DNA of 64,000 nt from Paenibacillus sp. J5C2022 (GCF_025567625.1 NZ_JAOQJC010000014.1:62001-126000), one strand, 5' to 3'; shown: positions 18,841-28,894, numbered from the stretch's first letter. Numbers and translations: made by a program. The notes: a model not told the origin generated them from the letters alone.

Positions 18841-20568
18841 TTACGGACCCTCTAGGAGTTCCAAAAATTTGTCCTCAGTCATTTTCTTTAGCGGCTGATT
18901 CAAGCCGGCAAGCTTCAATAGTCTCCAGTCTACTACCCTACCTTCCGTCTCTTTAAGCTTGCTTGCTGCCCATATTAACCTGCGAACTTGAAAGGTCTCT
19001 GTGGAATCAATTTGTTTCTTAATGAATTCTTTTGTTCTAGGAAGCTTGTTAAGATTATGCAAGAGCTTATGTGACAGGTTAACTGAGTCCGTATACCTTG
19101 CAATAGAGGCCAACGTTATTCTTTGGGGATGAGGCAACTGTTTCATCTGTTCGACAGACTTTACAATTGCATCATACAAAATCTCGTCTCGCTGACTCCA
19201 ATCCACTCTTGGTTTGATTTTTACTCCTGATGAATTTCGTACTCTACTTCTCTTTCTTCTCGACGTGACAGGTTGACTTTGTTTTTCTATCTGATGCAAA
19301 GATGCTTTATTACAATCAAGATACTCCGTTTGATTTTTTACAGTTCCCGGATCGACACCGAGAATTCTAGCTTTTTGACGAAGAGAAGAATTGGTTTCAT
19401 TCAGATGTTTTAGTTTGTTATACCAAACCGGCCCAAAAGTTCTAATTCTGCCTCTCCGATAACGATCCTCATCACACGTATCTGGACCTCGTCTCGAATA
19501 TACAAATCCGCAACTGCATTGGAAGGTTCCGACCGGCTTTGAGGTTGTTGAGCAACGAGAAACTACACATTTTTCAACAACACTAAGATTGCAGTGATCA
19601 GCCGCATGATTTAGACAAGGCCAAGGTCCGCTTCCAAATGGTTGGTTGTTGGAGGAGATCGAATAACCACCGAAAAATTTTTCAAAAAACCCGAGTAGCA
19701 ATAGATGCCTTAGTGGATGCGTAATTTCTTCCTGGTTCCTGATAATTTTATGCAGCCACGTATCCGAGCTGTTAGAATCGATACTACAGTCAAGGTAATT
19801 AAGTAGTTCATCCGTGTAGAAATTCCGAAAGTCCTGTATCAGACGATTAAAACGTATACGTCCACCTACTGATTGATATTTCTCAATAGATAATCCCCTT
19901 TTGTAACATGTAGTCTCCTCTCTAGATTTTAACTGGGACTGTAGAAGTATATTTGATTGAACAGCAATATACTCTAGATGCTCCAACCAGCTAGCATCGA
20001 TAAGGGGCTCGGTAAAGATTAATTTACTGTGTACTGCCAAGGGTAGATATGAAAATTTGTGATGTAGAGTGGAGTATTCCACCTCACTGATTTTTAATAT
20101 GCTCTTATGCAATGGACATATAGATACACCGGGCAACTGATGGCAACGATGCCAGTATGGCTCGAATATCTCACTATCTGCTTTATAGCATTCAGTACAA
20201 AATCTTAGCTTCTCCGGCAACTTTATAGATGAAGCAAGTAAGCCCAAGGAGGCATGTACTTCACCTTGTTTACTCCCATTCCCCATTAAGGAAAGTACAT
20301 GATGAAATTTTTTTTGATTCACATAATGAGCGTAATAAGGAAGTAAGGTGTGGTCACTAATAATTTGATCGGTCGTATATTGTCCTTTAAGAATACCGGC
20401 AAGACTTGTTAGGTTACTGGGCAGGTCTGCAGTCGCACATCCCATTCGACTTCCAAAAAGGTCCTCAATGGTTTGTTTTTGTGTCTTATTTCCTGAAACT
20501 ACATGGTACCTAGCTATCCCGCTGTACAGCAATTCATCCTCATAAAGTGTCGGAAAATAAGCTAGCAA
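18841..20568 (-). CDS. tnsD: TnsD/TniQ-family target-selection protein 1
   Basis: About 575 aa. The frame begins with ATG 20577, but a GAGAGG site abuts that ATG and is well spaced for TTG 20568, which gives the family-like start LAYFPTLYEDE. The zinc-finger pattern is CTEC (about 134-137), HRCHQLPGVSICPLH, and a second CLNHAADHC...CGFVYSRR ribbon. The C-terminal part contains basic helical HTH-like segments. By analogy with Tn7 it would bind the end of glmS (attTn7) or another site and recruit TnsC. It lies 73 bp after tnsC in the tns operon. Confidence 0.85.
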   Translation of the reverse strand: MLAYFPTLYEDELLYSGIARYHVVSGNKTQKQTIEDLFGSRMGCATADLPSNLTSLAGILKGQYTTDQIISDHTLLPYYAHYVNQKKFHHVLSLMGNGSKQGEVHASLGLLASSIKLPEKLRFCTECYKADSEIFEPYWHRCHQLPGVSICPLHKSILKISEVEYSTLHHKFSYLPLAVHSKLIFTEPLIDASWLEHLEYIAVQSNILLQSQLKSREETTCYKRGLSIEKYQSVGGRIRFNRLIQDFRNFYTDELLNYLDCSIDSNSSDTWLHKIIRNQEEITHPLRHLLLLGFFEKFFGGYSISSNNQPFGSGPWPCLNHAADHCNLSVVEKCVVSRCSTTSKPVGTFQCSCGFVYSRRGPDTCDEDRYRRGRIRTFGPVWYNKLKHLNETNSSLRQKARILGVDPGTVKNQTEYLDCNKASLHQIEKQSQPVTSRRKRSRVRNSSGVKIKPRVDWSQRDEILYDAIVKSVEQMKQLPHPQRITLASIARYTDSVNLSHKLLHNLNKLPRTKEFIKKQIDSTETFQVRRLIWAASKLKETEGRVVDWRLLKLAGLNQPLKKMTEDKFLELLEGP

Positions 20569-20641
20569 TAGAATCATCCTCTCAGATAAGTCCTATTGCT
20601 AGTTTTCCCTATTTCAGATGTTCCTAGTACTCGACTTACCT

Positions 20642-22393
20642 TTAAATTATGAGCTTCGACAGCTCGTCTTCCGTCGGAATACTTCCGATATCCACCAGTT
20701 TTTCATAGATTGCCTCTGAATTCTTTGTATTGTTTGATACAGCATTTCTTAGGTCATCTTCGTCTAGAATTGGCTGCTGCTTTTTCTTCTTTGTACTCTT
20801 CCCCTTCGCTCCCTGAGCCTTTTCCCCCTCGTTACCAGGCTTTTCTTCTTCATCCGTCATCGAATTGAACGTAATTTCCTTAATAAGTTGTTTTCGTAAA
20901 TGAACCATATCCTTCTCAGCCTCATTAGACTGAAGAACCTTATTTGCTGCTTCATAAGCCCTTTCGTATGAAGCTCCGAAATCTATTGCTGTTTTTACAA
21001 GTTCAATTAACTTATCTTCGTCCTGTTCAATTTTTTCATTGCGCAGTACCTTTGTTCTAATCTCACCTTGAACATTAACTTTCTCAGCGGCCGTTTGTAA
21101 GTATTGATCCAACACATTCCACTTAGGATAAAGATCATCTATTACCTCTAATACATGGGGATCTTTACTTCTCAATGCCTTTAACATAGGCTGAACTAGT
21201 TGCATGTGTTGTTTGGCAACTGTCTCAAGTAGAGCCCCTGTTATTTTTTCATTTTCATTTCCATCCTCGATGGCTTGCCACTGGGCTAACATGTACAACT
21301 TAACTGCAATATCTACAATTCCTTGCGAAAGCTCATACATTTTCTTATTCAATTGAGGCTTTAGGAGCGTTACAGCAGCAGTCCACTGATATTTCCACAA
21401 AGCATCTAAGAAGAAATCCCATTCCTCGCCTTCACTTAATCTATCCATGATCAGATCTCCTTGTCCCGTGCTTCTTCTTGCTTGACTGAAGGAACCTGAG
21501 AGAAGTTTCATTGCTTTAAATGTCCCTACTAATACCACGGGAACACCAATCGTGTTAATCAGTTGAGTGAAGTAATTAAGCATCTTCTCAGCGCCACCAC
21601 TCTTAAGAAAACTGAGAAATTGGATTTCATCTATGACTAGCACTCCCAACCCATGTAAGGTAGCGATATGAGCCATTATTGGTATTAACATATCCACGGA
21701 TGTGCCCTTGGTGGCAAATTTCCGATAATAATTTGTACCTAGAATCGAATCTATGGACTGCAAAAAGTTAAAACATAATCCCTTTAAAGACCCATCAAAT
21801 GGACAATTCAATTTTAACCAGACTATTTGTTTACGGATAAAATGTTGCCCTTTATAAGCCGAGTGGTGGATAACCTGGGGATATAAAAGTAAGGAGCTCT
21901 CAATTGCCGTTGTTTTCCCCTGTCCACTTACTCCAAGGATAGCAAATCCGCCAGCGGTAGATCTCACCCCAGAAATGTTCCTCCCTGTTGAATCAACTCC
22001 TCCTTCAAGCACTTCTTTAAACCCGACATGAAACTGCCTCATGACTGCAGGGGAGAATGGATTTCTGGCTTTATAACCATGGCGTATTAATCTTGAAAGC
22101 CTTTGTTCCACCAGAAAATGTGAAGGCAATGGCTCGACATAATCCGATATCTGCTGAACAAGATGCAGCCTTGTCTGCCGTCCTAATTTACGTTGCCTTT
22201 CATCGTAATCAGGATATTTCCTTATCTGTGACGCAACATCTTCATCTTCAAATATTGCCGGTAAAGCTTCTATAAAAGGGTTATCCCTATAGTCAGGAAT
22301 ATCCTGATTGAAATAGCTTGCCTCCTCTTGCCTGCCTATAAGGCTCGGAGAGTACTGATAATATTCAACCTGCTTTTGTGCTTGCTTAACCAT
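20642..22393 (-). CDS. tnsC: TnsC-type AAA+ ATPase of the transposon
   Basis: A 583-aa AAA+ protein with Walker A GVSGQGKTT (about 155-163) and Walker B VLVIDEIQFLS, followed by a LVGTFK sensor-like segment, as in TniB/TnsC. The C-terminal part is Lys/Glu-rich. TnsC forms filaments on target DNA, linking the TnsD selector to the TnsA-TnsB transposase and enforcing target immunity. Its ATG lies in the end of tnsB (8-bp overlap ATGGTTAA), so the two are translationally coupled. Confidence 0.92.
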   Translation of the reverse strand: MVKQAQKQVEYYQYSPSLIGRQEEASYFNQDIPDYRDNPFIEALPAIFEDEDVASQIRKYPDYDERQRKLGRQTRLHLVQQISDYVEPLPSHFLVEQRLSRLIRHGYKARNPFSPAVMRQFHVGFKEVLEGGVDSTGRNISGVRSTAGGFAILGVSGQGKTTAIESSLLLYPQVIHHSAYKGQHFIRKQIVWLKLNCPFDGSLKGLCFNFLQSIDSILGTNYYRKFATKGTSVDMLIPIMAHIATLHGLGVLVIDEIQFLSFLKSGGAEKMLNYFTQLINTIGVPVVLVGTFKAMKLLSGSFSQARRSTGQGDLIMDRLSEGEEWDFFLDALWKYQWTAAVTLLKPQLNKKMYELSQGIVDIAVKLYMLAQWQAIEDGNENEKITGALLETVAKQHMQLVQPMLKALRSKDPHVLEVIDDLYPKWNVLDQYLQTAAEKVNVQGEIRTKVLRNEKIEQDEDKLIELVKTAIDFGASYERAYEAANKVLQSNEAEKDMVHLRKQLIKEITFNSMTDEEEKPGNEGEKAQGAKGKSTKKKKQQPILDEDDLRNAVSNNTKNSEAIYEKLVDIGSIPTEDELSKLII

Positions 22394-24566
22394 GCTTCTT
22401 TTCCTCCGATTGCTTTAATTTGGCGAGAAGCTCGAGCTTTGATTTGGGTTTATATGTTTCAAGAGGAACTACATGATCTTCAAAAGCTGTTGGATCGTTC
22501 GTTTTCTCATTTGGAGAGCTACCCAACGCATAAGCTTGTTCTTTTCGCAGTTTGTCTCTCTCATCGGTTTTATTTGCTTTAATATTGGACTTACGTTCAG
22601 ACTTTGTTATGGAATGGTCTTGATTATCAGCACTCCGCTCCAGCGCTGCATTTCTAATGGCTTCTAGCTTAGCGCTTAATGTTACTTCCTCCTGGAGTTC
22701 CGTTTCATCATAGTACAGGCTTCTTGACAGTTTCTCTTCGTACATAGTAGACTTAACCTCCTCAAGACTCATATTTATGAATCGGGAAGACTTATCCGAT
22801 AAGTCGCATTTTATAAAACCCCTGCCATTATCCGTCTTCACATAGACATGATTCATAGATCTTCTGTCATAAGCAATCGGAACCTTCTGTGATTTCCCTT
22901 TAACAAACCACCCTTGACGCGTTAACTCCTCACAACCGTAATACATGCCTTCGAAGTATATCCCCTCCCGATTCACAGTAACTTTTGCCTCGGGTAATAC
23001 ATTCAATCGAACGATATCTGGATGAATATTCTTCAAATAGTGATTGTGATTTACACCCCAATTCCATAAATCCCTTGCAATGGGCCGCACTTTGTCCAAT
23101 GCTTGATCCTTATCTAGAGGGTAGTATTCCATGTAATGATAGTTATTTCTTTGAAGGATCAATTCGATCATCATTTGTGTAAAGTCTTTAAGTGTGAGCT
23201 TTGCATCTAATACGTATTCCGGTCCTCCTCGCTTTATATACTCTTTCTTAACAGCACCAGGAGTCCATGGTTGCAACGTCACATTTAATGTTCGGAATTG
23301 CTGCTCAACAATGCCTTTTAGGTCAGCCCGATACGGAGGCGCGTTCATTATTTTGATTCCTAACGCTTTCGCAAGCGAGTCGGCATTTTTACTCTCCATC
23401 TCACCCCGGTCAGCCATAAAACTGTCTGGCATATGGTGACACGGCCACTCTCCCTCTGTAATGTCTACATCATACTGCTTGCAAAACTCAACCTTATTCT
23501 CCACAGTATTTTCAATTGCCATCATAATTCCAAGCCAAGATGGGCCTTCAAACCCAACATACAACCCAACAACCATATGACTGTATACATCAACAACAAT
23601 GTATACGACGGGCCGACCGACAATAATATTGGGATCAATTGAACTTACCAAATACACATCTGCAACCGTAGCATCAATCTCGAAGATCTGTCCTGGTCCG
23701 TTTGCTTTCCTTGTTTCAGACCCTAATAAAGGTCTGAAATCACGATTGAAGGTAACCTCTCCTTCTCGGGCAATTAGTAGCTTGCGTTTGGTATAATACG
23801 TTCTGATGTGATATCTCAATTGAGCAATACTTGGTACCTCATGTCCTGGTGGTATTACCGGGGTCTCATATTGGCCCTTCTTAGCAGTACCTATCTGGTA
23901 ATATTTCTTTAGCATCTCTATATATGTGAATTTGACGGAGTCTCTTCGATTTACTTTTAAGTAAACCTCTCTGATGATCGCATCGAATATTTTTCGATGG
24001 CCCTCACTTAATAAGACTCCTTTTAACTTGGGATCTACAGAGATACTTGTTTCTCTGGGTCTGCCCATTTTTTGAGTTGGATTCTTCTTACTGCCCTTTC
24101 CTCCGCATTTTCTGAATCTGGGCAATATAGCATTCACCATCTTCCCTCCAGTCCAGTAATAGCGCAAATATTTATAATATTGGTTTTTCCCCATGCCTGT
24201 TCTCTTCATTTCTCTTTTAATGATTTCATACCGATCTTTTGGACTGTAAATTTCAGGCTCTAGCTCAACAATATCTTTGATCTTCTCCCAGGCTTCATCT
24301 CTAAGACGAATTTCTTTTGGGCTTAGAAGTTCATCCGAAATCATAAATCTAGCATATGGGTCAAGTTCGCGCTTAATCATCGTCCCTTCAGTAAGTTCCT
24401 GTTCAATAGAGGAGATCCGCATAAATTCAGGAACACCGGTTTTTTTTATAATGGAAATGGTAATGACGCAATCTTCTGACTGGTTCAGCCACAGGACTCT
24501 CACGCAATCAACAAGCTTTGATTCTGAGTCTCTTCTTTCAAGCAATGTATTGATAAATAGTTCCAT
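22386..24566 (-). CDS. tnsB: TnsB-type DDE transposase
   Basis: About 726 aa from ATG 24566, chosen because GGAGGGG lies 6 nt upstream; the longer frame begins at a TTG. The rve integrase core shows EIDATVAD (first Asp), FMADRGEMES (second Asp) and GIVEQQFRTLN (Glu), a full DDE triad. A Mu-transposase C-terminal beta domain follows (AKVTVNREGIYFEGMYY). Winged-helix DNA-binding segments precede the core. TnsB binds the end repeats and joins the 3' ends to the target. It starts 169 bp after the tnsA stop. Confidence 0.93.
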   Translation of the reverse strand: MELFINTLLERRDSESKLVDCVRVLWLNQSEDCVITISIIKKTGVPEFMRISSIEQELTEGTMIKRELDPYARFMISDELLSPKEIRLRDEAWEKIKDIVELEPEIYSPKDRYEIIKREMKRTGMGKNQYYKYLRYYWTGGKMVNAILPRFRKCGGKGSKKNPTQKMGRPRETSISVDPKLKGVLLSEGHRKIFDAIIREVYLKVNRRDSVKFTYIEMLKKYYQIGTAKKGQYETPVIPPGHEVPSIAQLRYHIRTYYTKRKLLIAREGEVTFNRDFRPLLGSETRKANGPGQIFEIDATVADVYLVSSIDPNIIVGRPVVYIVVDVYSHMVVGLYVGFEGPSWLGIMMAIENTVENKVEFCKQYDVDITEGEWPCHHMPDSFMADRGEMESKNADSLAKALGIKIMNAPPYRADLKGIVEQQFRTLNVTLQPWTPGAVKKEYIKRGGPEYVLDAKLTLKDFTQMMIELILQRNNYHYMEYYPLDKDQALDKVRPIARDLWNWGVNHNHYLKNIHPDIVRLNVLPEAKVTVNREGIYFEGMYYGCEELTRQGWFVKGKSQKVPIAYDRRSMNHVYVKTDNGRGFIKCDLSDKSSRFINMSLEEVKSTMYEEKLSRSLYYDETELQEEVTLSAKLEAIRNAALERSADNQDHSITKSERKSNIKANKTDERDKLRKEQAYALGSSPNEKTNDPTAFEDHVVPLETYKPKSKLELLAKLKQSEEKKHG

Positions 24567-24735
24567 CTTATTCCCCTCCAATTTCGATTATCGTTGGGAT
24601 AGGTCTTGTAATTACATTAAGGTTGGACGAATTCATTACGCAGATATCAATAATTGTTGATCTATTTTGATCGCTTGAACGGTTTGGCTTTCTTTTAGTA
24701 ATTGGGTTTCAAAAACAGATTTTAGTATTGAATCG

Positions 24736-25602
24736 TTATTTTCTTGGGATGCTAATACGATTATCTTCATGGTTAGCCCTCCAGTTTTGAAAATGATTTG
24801 CTTGTATTTCCAATCGTTTTTGTGTAGGAAGAATTCGTTGACTCATATCCACTTTCCATAGACGATTAGCGATCAGATATCGAACAGCATTCATGCTGGT
24901 CCCCATTGGTAATTCCATCTTTTCGTCAAGATCTAAGGTGAGTTTTGCCAAGGGCTTGTCTTTATTAATAATCCATTCATACAGTACAGGCTCCATTTCA
25001 CAAATGAGTTCATTGTTTAAATACGCCAATTCATCCAAAACTTTTGCCGAATGCAGCCATTTCACATTCTCAACAAGATCGTAATTGATTTGATTTTCAG
25101 TAATCAGCCTCCATTCAATATCGAGATCTTTAAAGTAATACTTTTCTATTTGAAGTTTGTCTAATACCCTTCGATTTAATTTTTCCGAAGGCTTTATAGA
25201 GTGCGCTATAGACTTAAGTTCTCCATTTGATCTTACGGTCAATAACATATCTGAAGTCATTACGATGGGATGCTTGGTTCTTGGATCAATTGGATGTCTG
25301 ATGCCTAGCTTTTTTGCGATGAAAAGTGTTTTTTCTAAAGGTAACAATGGATATTGCTCCCTAATATCAAAAACGTCCAGAGCCCACTCCATCTGATAAT
25401 GATGAGCTAATTCAAAGTGCTCGGACAAATAATGGTGTAATCGCCTACTCTTCCACCCTCGCACTCTTGTTACAATCCCTTGAGAAGGGACATCATGAAT
25501 AGTCAGCCACGGCTTGTAATTTTCTAAATGACCTTTGCCCCTGCCTTCTTTAATTCTCCTTTCTATCGTTCTTGCTGTAGTTGCTCTTCTGCGCTTAGCC
25601 AT
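24736..25602 (-). CDS. tnsA: TnsA-type endonuclease subunit of the transposase
   Basis: About 288 aa from ATG 25602 (MAKRRRATTA); the frame continues to ATG 25647 without a ribosome site. The restriction-enzyme-like N-terminal domain shows YQMEWALD (Glu), VMTSDMLL (Asp) and HSIKPSEKL (xxK), the TnsA catalytic order, followed by the helical C-terminal TnsA domain that contacts TnsB/TnsC. TnsA cuts the 5' ends so that the element moves by cut-and-paste. It is the first gene of the operon, with an AT-rich promoter region of about 150-190 bp shared with the divergent XRE regulator. Confidence 0.88.
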   Translation of the reverse strand: MAKRRRATTARTIERRIKEGRGKGHLENYKPWLTIHDVPSQGIVTRVRGWKSRRLHHYLSEHFELAHHYQMEWALDVFDIREQYPLLPLEKTLFIAKKLGIRHPIDPRTKHPIVMTSDMLLTVRSNGELKSIAHSIKPSEKLNRRVLDKLQIEKYYFKDLDIEWRLITENQINYDLVENVKWLHSAKVLDELAYLNNELICEMEPVLYEWIINKDKPLAKLTLDLDEKMELPMGTSMNAVRYLIANRLWKVDMSQRILPTQKRLEIQANHFQNWRANHEDNRISIPRK

Positions 25603-25793
25603 TACACCAACACCCCATTCAAATTCGCATTTATGTTTTACCAACATCAGTTCAATGAGTAAAAACTAAATTTTATTAAACTTTATAACATATATAATTT
25701 TTATATTCAACACCACATTAGGTAAAATTCACTTTTACTTTTTTTCGGTTTTTATGCTATATTTAAATAGAAGATATAGGGAGGGAAATTAAA

Positions 25794-26300
25794 ATGGATA
25801 GTATGGGTAAAAAAATAAGAAAGCTACGGAAGGAATGTGAGTGGACCCAGGAAGACTTAGCCACTAGAATTGAGGCTACCAAACAAGTGATTTCAAACTG
25901 GGAACGGGATATTGCAAAACCGGAGCTTAAACATCTTATCGCCCTGGCAGAAGTATTTAGAATCAAAACAGACTACTTATTAGGCCTCGAAGAACGTACT
26001 GCCTATATGCATGCCCAAGGTGGAGAAAAGTCCAAAAGGGGAAAACATTGGGATTGGGTATTCCAAAAATCCTATGATTTAATAGACGTTATTCAGTCAG
26101 ACTACAGGTTTAAAATTAATGACCGCTTCTTGACCCCCCATGACAAAGATATTATTGTGGATAATATTAATAGACTTTACGAACTCTTAGATCCACTTAA
26201 ACAAGAATATGAGGATCGCATTAAAGAACTAGAAGATCAACTTAATCAACTAAAAGGTATTACTAATGGTCCGATGGACGGTCAAGAATCTCTATTTTAA
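25794..26300 (+). CDS. XRE-family regulator divergent from the tns operon
   Basis: A 168-aa protein with an N-terminal HTH_3 domain (IRKLRKECEWTQEDLATRI, NWERDIAKPEL), a middle segment and a C-terminal coiled coil. AGGGAGGG lies just before ATG 25794 (an ATG at 25803 is possible). It faces away from tnsA across a very AT-rich gap and is followed by its own terminator. Its position suggests control of transposase expression, as seen for XRE or MerR regulators in other Tn7-like elements. The inducing signal is unknown. Confidence 0.85.
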   Translation: MDSMGKKIRKLRKECEWTQEDLATRIEATKQVISNWERDIAKPELKHLIALAEVFRIKTDYLLGLEERTAYMHAQGGEKSKRGKHWDWVFQKSYDLIDVIQSDYRFKINDRFLTPHDKDIIVDNINRLYELLDPLKQEYEDRIKELEDQLNQLKGITNGPMDGQESLF

Positions 26301-26302
26301 CG

Positions 26303-26336
26303 GAGAATGCAGCAGCTTACTGCATTCTTATTTATT
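26303..26336 (+). terminator. rho-independent terminator of the XRE gene
   Basis: AGAATGCAG, a 7-nt loop and CTGCATTCT are followed by TATTTATT three bases after the XRE stop codon. Confidence 0.8.
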
Positions 26337-26718
26337 ATTGACTCTCAAAATCCTTAGAAATGTTTCCGTTAATTTTGCGGCAACCACAATTATCTTTTTC
26401 GGATTTCTGATATTGTCTCCTTTTTCTTTTTAGCTTTTGAATGGACAGGAAGTATTTTTCCAATTTAGAATTTTGATACATATGATGTTCAATGAGATCA
26501 CACCTTTCCATCTCATCTTCATTTTTTGTTTCTAAGAAAATCAATTTAAAATTGACCGGATTGTACAAAATTTTTATATTCCAGCCACCTGAAATTTTAG
26601 CAATTTCAAACCAACGCTCGGAAATAGCCCTCGGACATGAATAATATAAGTTCCGAAAACGAATTCCCTTGGGTGTTATCGTGGCCATTCCAGTTACATT
26701 TATCGGATTGTCTGACAT
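26335..26718 (-). pseudogene. remnant of a second tnsB (C-terminal domain only)
   Basis: A 127-aa frame. The segment ATITPKGIRFRNLYYSCPRA through WFEIAKISGGWNIKILYNP matches the Mu-transposase C-terminal beta domain of Tn7-type TnsB proteins. The DDE core and DNA-binding domains are absent, and a Lys/Arg-rich Cys-containing tail follows. The sequence differs clearly from the intact TnsB in this window (AKVTVNREGIYFEGMYY), so it is not a duplication of it. Inference: leftover of another Tn7-like element that used the same site. A start and ribosome site are present, so expression as a small regulator is possible. Confidence 0.6.
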
Positions 26719-27033
26719 TAGACTTCCTCCAATTCAACTTATATGGTCTTCTTAACCCTCATTATATCCGTTAAACGATATTTAAAACGTTATAAATATT
26801 AATTTTCGGATAATTAAAACAAAAAAAATGAACCAGTTAGCAATAACCGGTCCAACACATTTTATATCAAATAGAGTTCTTGCTTCCAAAGGTTATTAAT
26901 TAAAGCCGAGATCTAAAATCTCGGCTTTAACCTCGATGTATGTACTTTGTGATAAACGCATTGGAGTAACGTTATGTGGGTTATTGGAGTCATTCTCAAA
27001 TCATATTTTCATTTAAAACTTAGCAATAACTAT
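26719..27033. other. AT-rich non-coding gap with one hairpin
   Basis: No coding frame is recognised. AAAGCCGAGAT and ATCTCGGCTTT (26902-26928) form an 11-bp perfect stem with a 5-nt loop, probably a terminator for transcripts from either side, though the flanking T tracts are weak. Confidence 0.6.
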
Positions 27034-27500
27034 CTATTTACCACCTGTCGCCACATACCTAGCATCAAACGATGCAACCGAATCCCTTTCGATTAACGTG
27101 CAGAGAGGAGATTGACTTAAGTTAATTTCTTCGCCGCGAATGACTCGTAATAATGCATCAATAGCTTTATATCCCATTTCGTGCAAAGGAAGATCCATCA
27201 TCGTAATCCGCGGGCTTAAGTACTCGCTAAACTCTCGGTTATCGAAGCGATGATGAACAATTCCTTTGGAATGGATACACCACACTCCAGTGCGGCACGC
27301 AAAACGCCGACGACCATAATATCTTTCATCACAAGCAATGCAGATGTTCTTTCTTCTATTAACAGCAACTCTTTTGTTAGTTGGTATCCTGATGAAACTA
27401 GTATCAAATAGAAGCTGAAATCCCGCATTCGCTTTAAGGAATCCGTTAATTCTCATTATGGAAGGCATGAAATCCATTTTTTTGGATGATAATGCCGATT
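27034..27500 (-). pseudogene. LacI-family repressor, decayed C-terminal half
   Basis: Two frames must be combined. One gives GFLKANAG and later FDNREFSEYLSPRITMMDLP with HEMGYKAIDALLRVIRGEE. The other supplies the missing core between them (ERTSALLVMKDI, GVLRAALECGVSIPKELFII). Together they follow the LacI ligand-binding domain from the nucleotide-like fold to the end. The DNA-binding HTH is missing. This is a frameshifted fossil, not a gene. Confidence 0.75.
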
Positions 27501-27522
27501 CGGGAATGACCCTTTCCTATAA

Positions 27523-27845
27523 ATGATAAAGAATAGAGCGGGAGCGATTCTTTTTACAACAGGCTTATCCGCAATGTATGGCATTGCTATCAATAGGGAA
27601 CGTCGGAATCGTCATGTCCGGCCTTCGCAATATGCTACAAATCTTTATAATGAACTAAAGGAAAAAGGCATTATGTCGGACACCTACCCATCGGAACCTT
27701 CATAGAGGCAGGTACAGCTAGGATCCCAGTCCCATACACGAAAAGAAGAATATCTTTGAAGAAACTTTCCCACGTGGACTTGATCCAACAAAAATGTTTA
27801 GTAATCAATGACGTTACGTCAGCAGAAAATAATGTATTAGACTGA
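27523..27845 (+). pseudogene. short-chain dehydrogenase fragment, frameshifted
   Basis: Pieces of an SDR-family oxidoreductase appear in three frames in order: AGAILFTTGLSAMYG, then LSIGNVGIVMSGLR, then YATNLYNELKEKGI, then IGTFIEAGTARIPVP. The active-site Tyr region is scrambled and no full frame exists. It is a fossil gene next to and divergent from the LacI fossil; the two may have been a sugar or aldehyde metabolism locus. Confidence 0.55.
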
Positions 27846-27973
27846 ATGACTTTGTTTCTTGAAACAGCGACAGCCAAGGGCGAGGAAAAATAATCCTTTA
27901 TTCTCGCCGTCTTAATAAGCTAACATCTCCAGATAGCGTAACGAATCTTGCGAATAACCCGTTGTCAAATTCC

Positions 27974-28894
27974 TTAAGTAATACGTCTTATATCTAACAC
28001 TACATCATTAAAATCTCCCTCTTTTGTTTCTAAGTTATAATTATAACGAGTGTTGATTTCATCATATATAAATGACACTCCAATCCGAGCAATCTTCCCA
28101 TTATTCTCTCCTATTCCTTCAGCGTACCAGACAAGTGGATTATCAATATCTTGTTGTTTATATTCAAAATATTTCAACTTTAACTTCGAAGCACTAGTTA
28201 TTACTACAACATCAAATTCAACTGCAACACCTATACAGGGCTCGGAGAATAACATTAATCTCTGATTAAGTGGAATCTCAATTCTAATTTTGTTCTCTCC
28301 CTCACTAAGACTAATGTTCATGTTCTTCAAACACTTAAATATTAGTTCTTCTGGAGAATACTGATATCTGTCTCTAACAAATTCGATTCTACCTTCTTCA
28401 AGAATACTCATTACCTTTTCTAGATTTTCACTCTCGTCTTCAATTTTTTTAATCCTTACAACGAAACTTTCAAGATCATGGTTAAGTACTGTTATATAAT
28501 CATTAAGAAAATTGATAATGAAACCATCTTTCATCAACTCATTGAATTTAATTAGTCTAACAGTTGGTCCCAACCGTTGAGCTCTCTTCTTTACTGAAAG
28601 AGGAAATTCTTGCTTTGATACTACTATTAAATGTTGAGCTCCTACACTCTTCATTTTAGTAACAAATCCATCAAATGTTGATATGTCAAGTTGACTTTTT
28701 CTATCTTGAACTTCAACAATCGTTAGTGATTCCCTTGGATATTTTCCTGATTTTATTATTATATCGCACTGCCGTCCATCACTATCCCCAGATAAATCGG
28801 GTAATATTACATTATGCAATATTTGGGATTCTTCCGAAATCCTTTTTTCAATTGCTGCTATAATTTTCTCGGTATCCTTCCACTTGGAACGCAT
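27974..28894 (-). CDS. PD-(D/E)XK restriction-endonuclease-like protein
   Basis: A 306-aa protein. The N-terminal third has a nuclease-like core: DLSGDSDGRQCDIII (Asp about 44) followed by LTIVEVQDRK (Glu about 61, Gln 63), then a VGAQHLIVVSKQEF strand as in Mrr-like enzymes. The usual ExK lysine is replaced by Gln (EVQ), which occurs in some families but could mean weak or altered activity. The C-terminal half is unassigned. It is AT-rich and preceded by a half attC-like site, so it looks like a cassette gene in the row 27.9-32.3 kb. Confidence 0.6.
   Translation of the reverse strand: MRSKWKDTEKIIAAIEKRISEESQILHNVILPDLSGDSDGRQCDIIIKSGKYPRESLTIVEVQDRKSQLDISTFDGFVTKMKSVGAQHLIVVSKQEFPLSVKKRAQRLGPTVRLIKFNELMKDGFIINFLNDYITVLNHDLESFVVRIKKIEDESENLEKVMSILEEGRIEFVRDRYQYSPEELIFKCLKNMNISLSEGENKIRIEIPLNQRLMLFSEPCIGVAVEFDVVVITSASKLKLKYFEYKQQDIDNPLVWYAEGIGENNGKIARIGVSFIYDEINTRYNYNLETKEGDFNDVVLDIRRIT

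Noticed and set aside
26831-26855. GAACCAGT motif shared with the Tn7 right-end repeats
   Set aside because: Only eight bases match and only one copy is present, so it is not a second transposon end.
27671-27877. 68-aa minus-strand frame
   Set aside because: It runs opposite the SDR fossil and shows no start signal or family.
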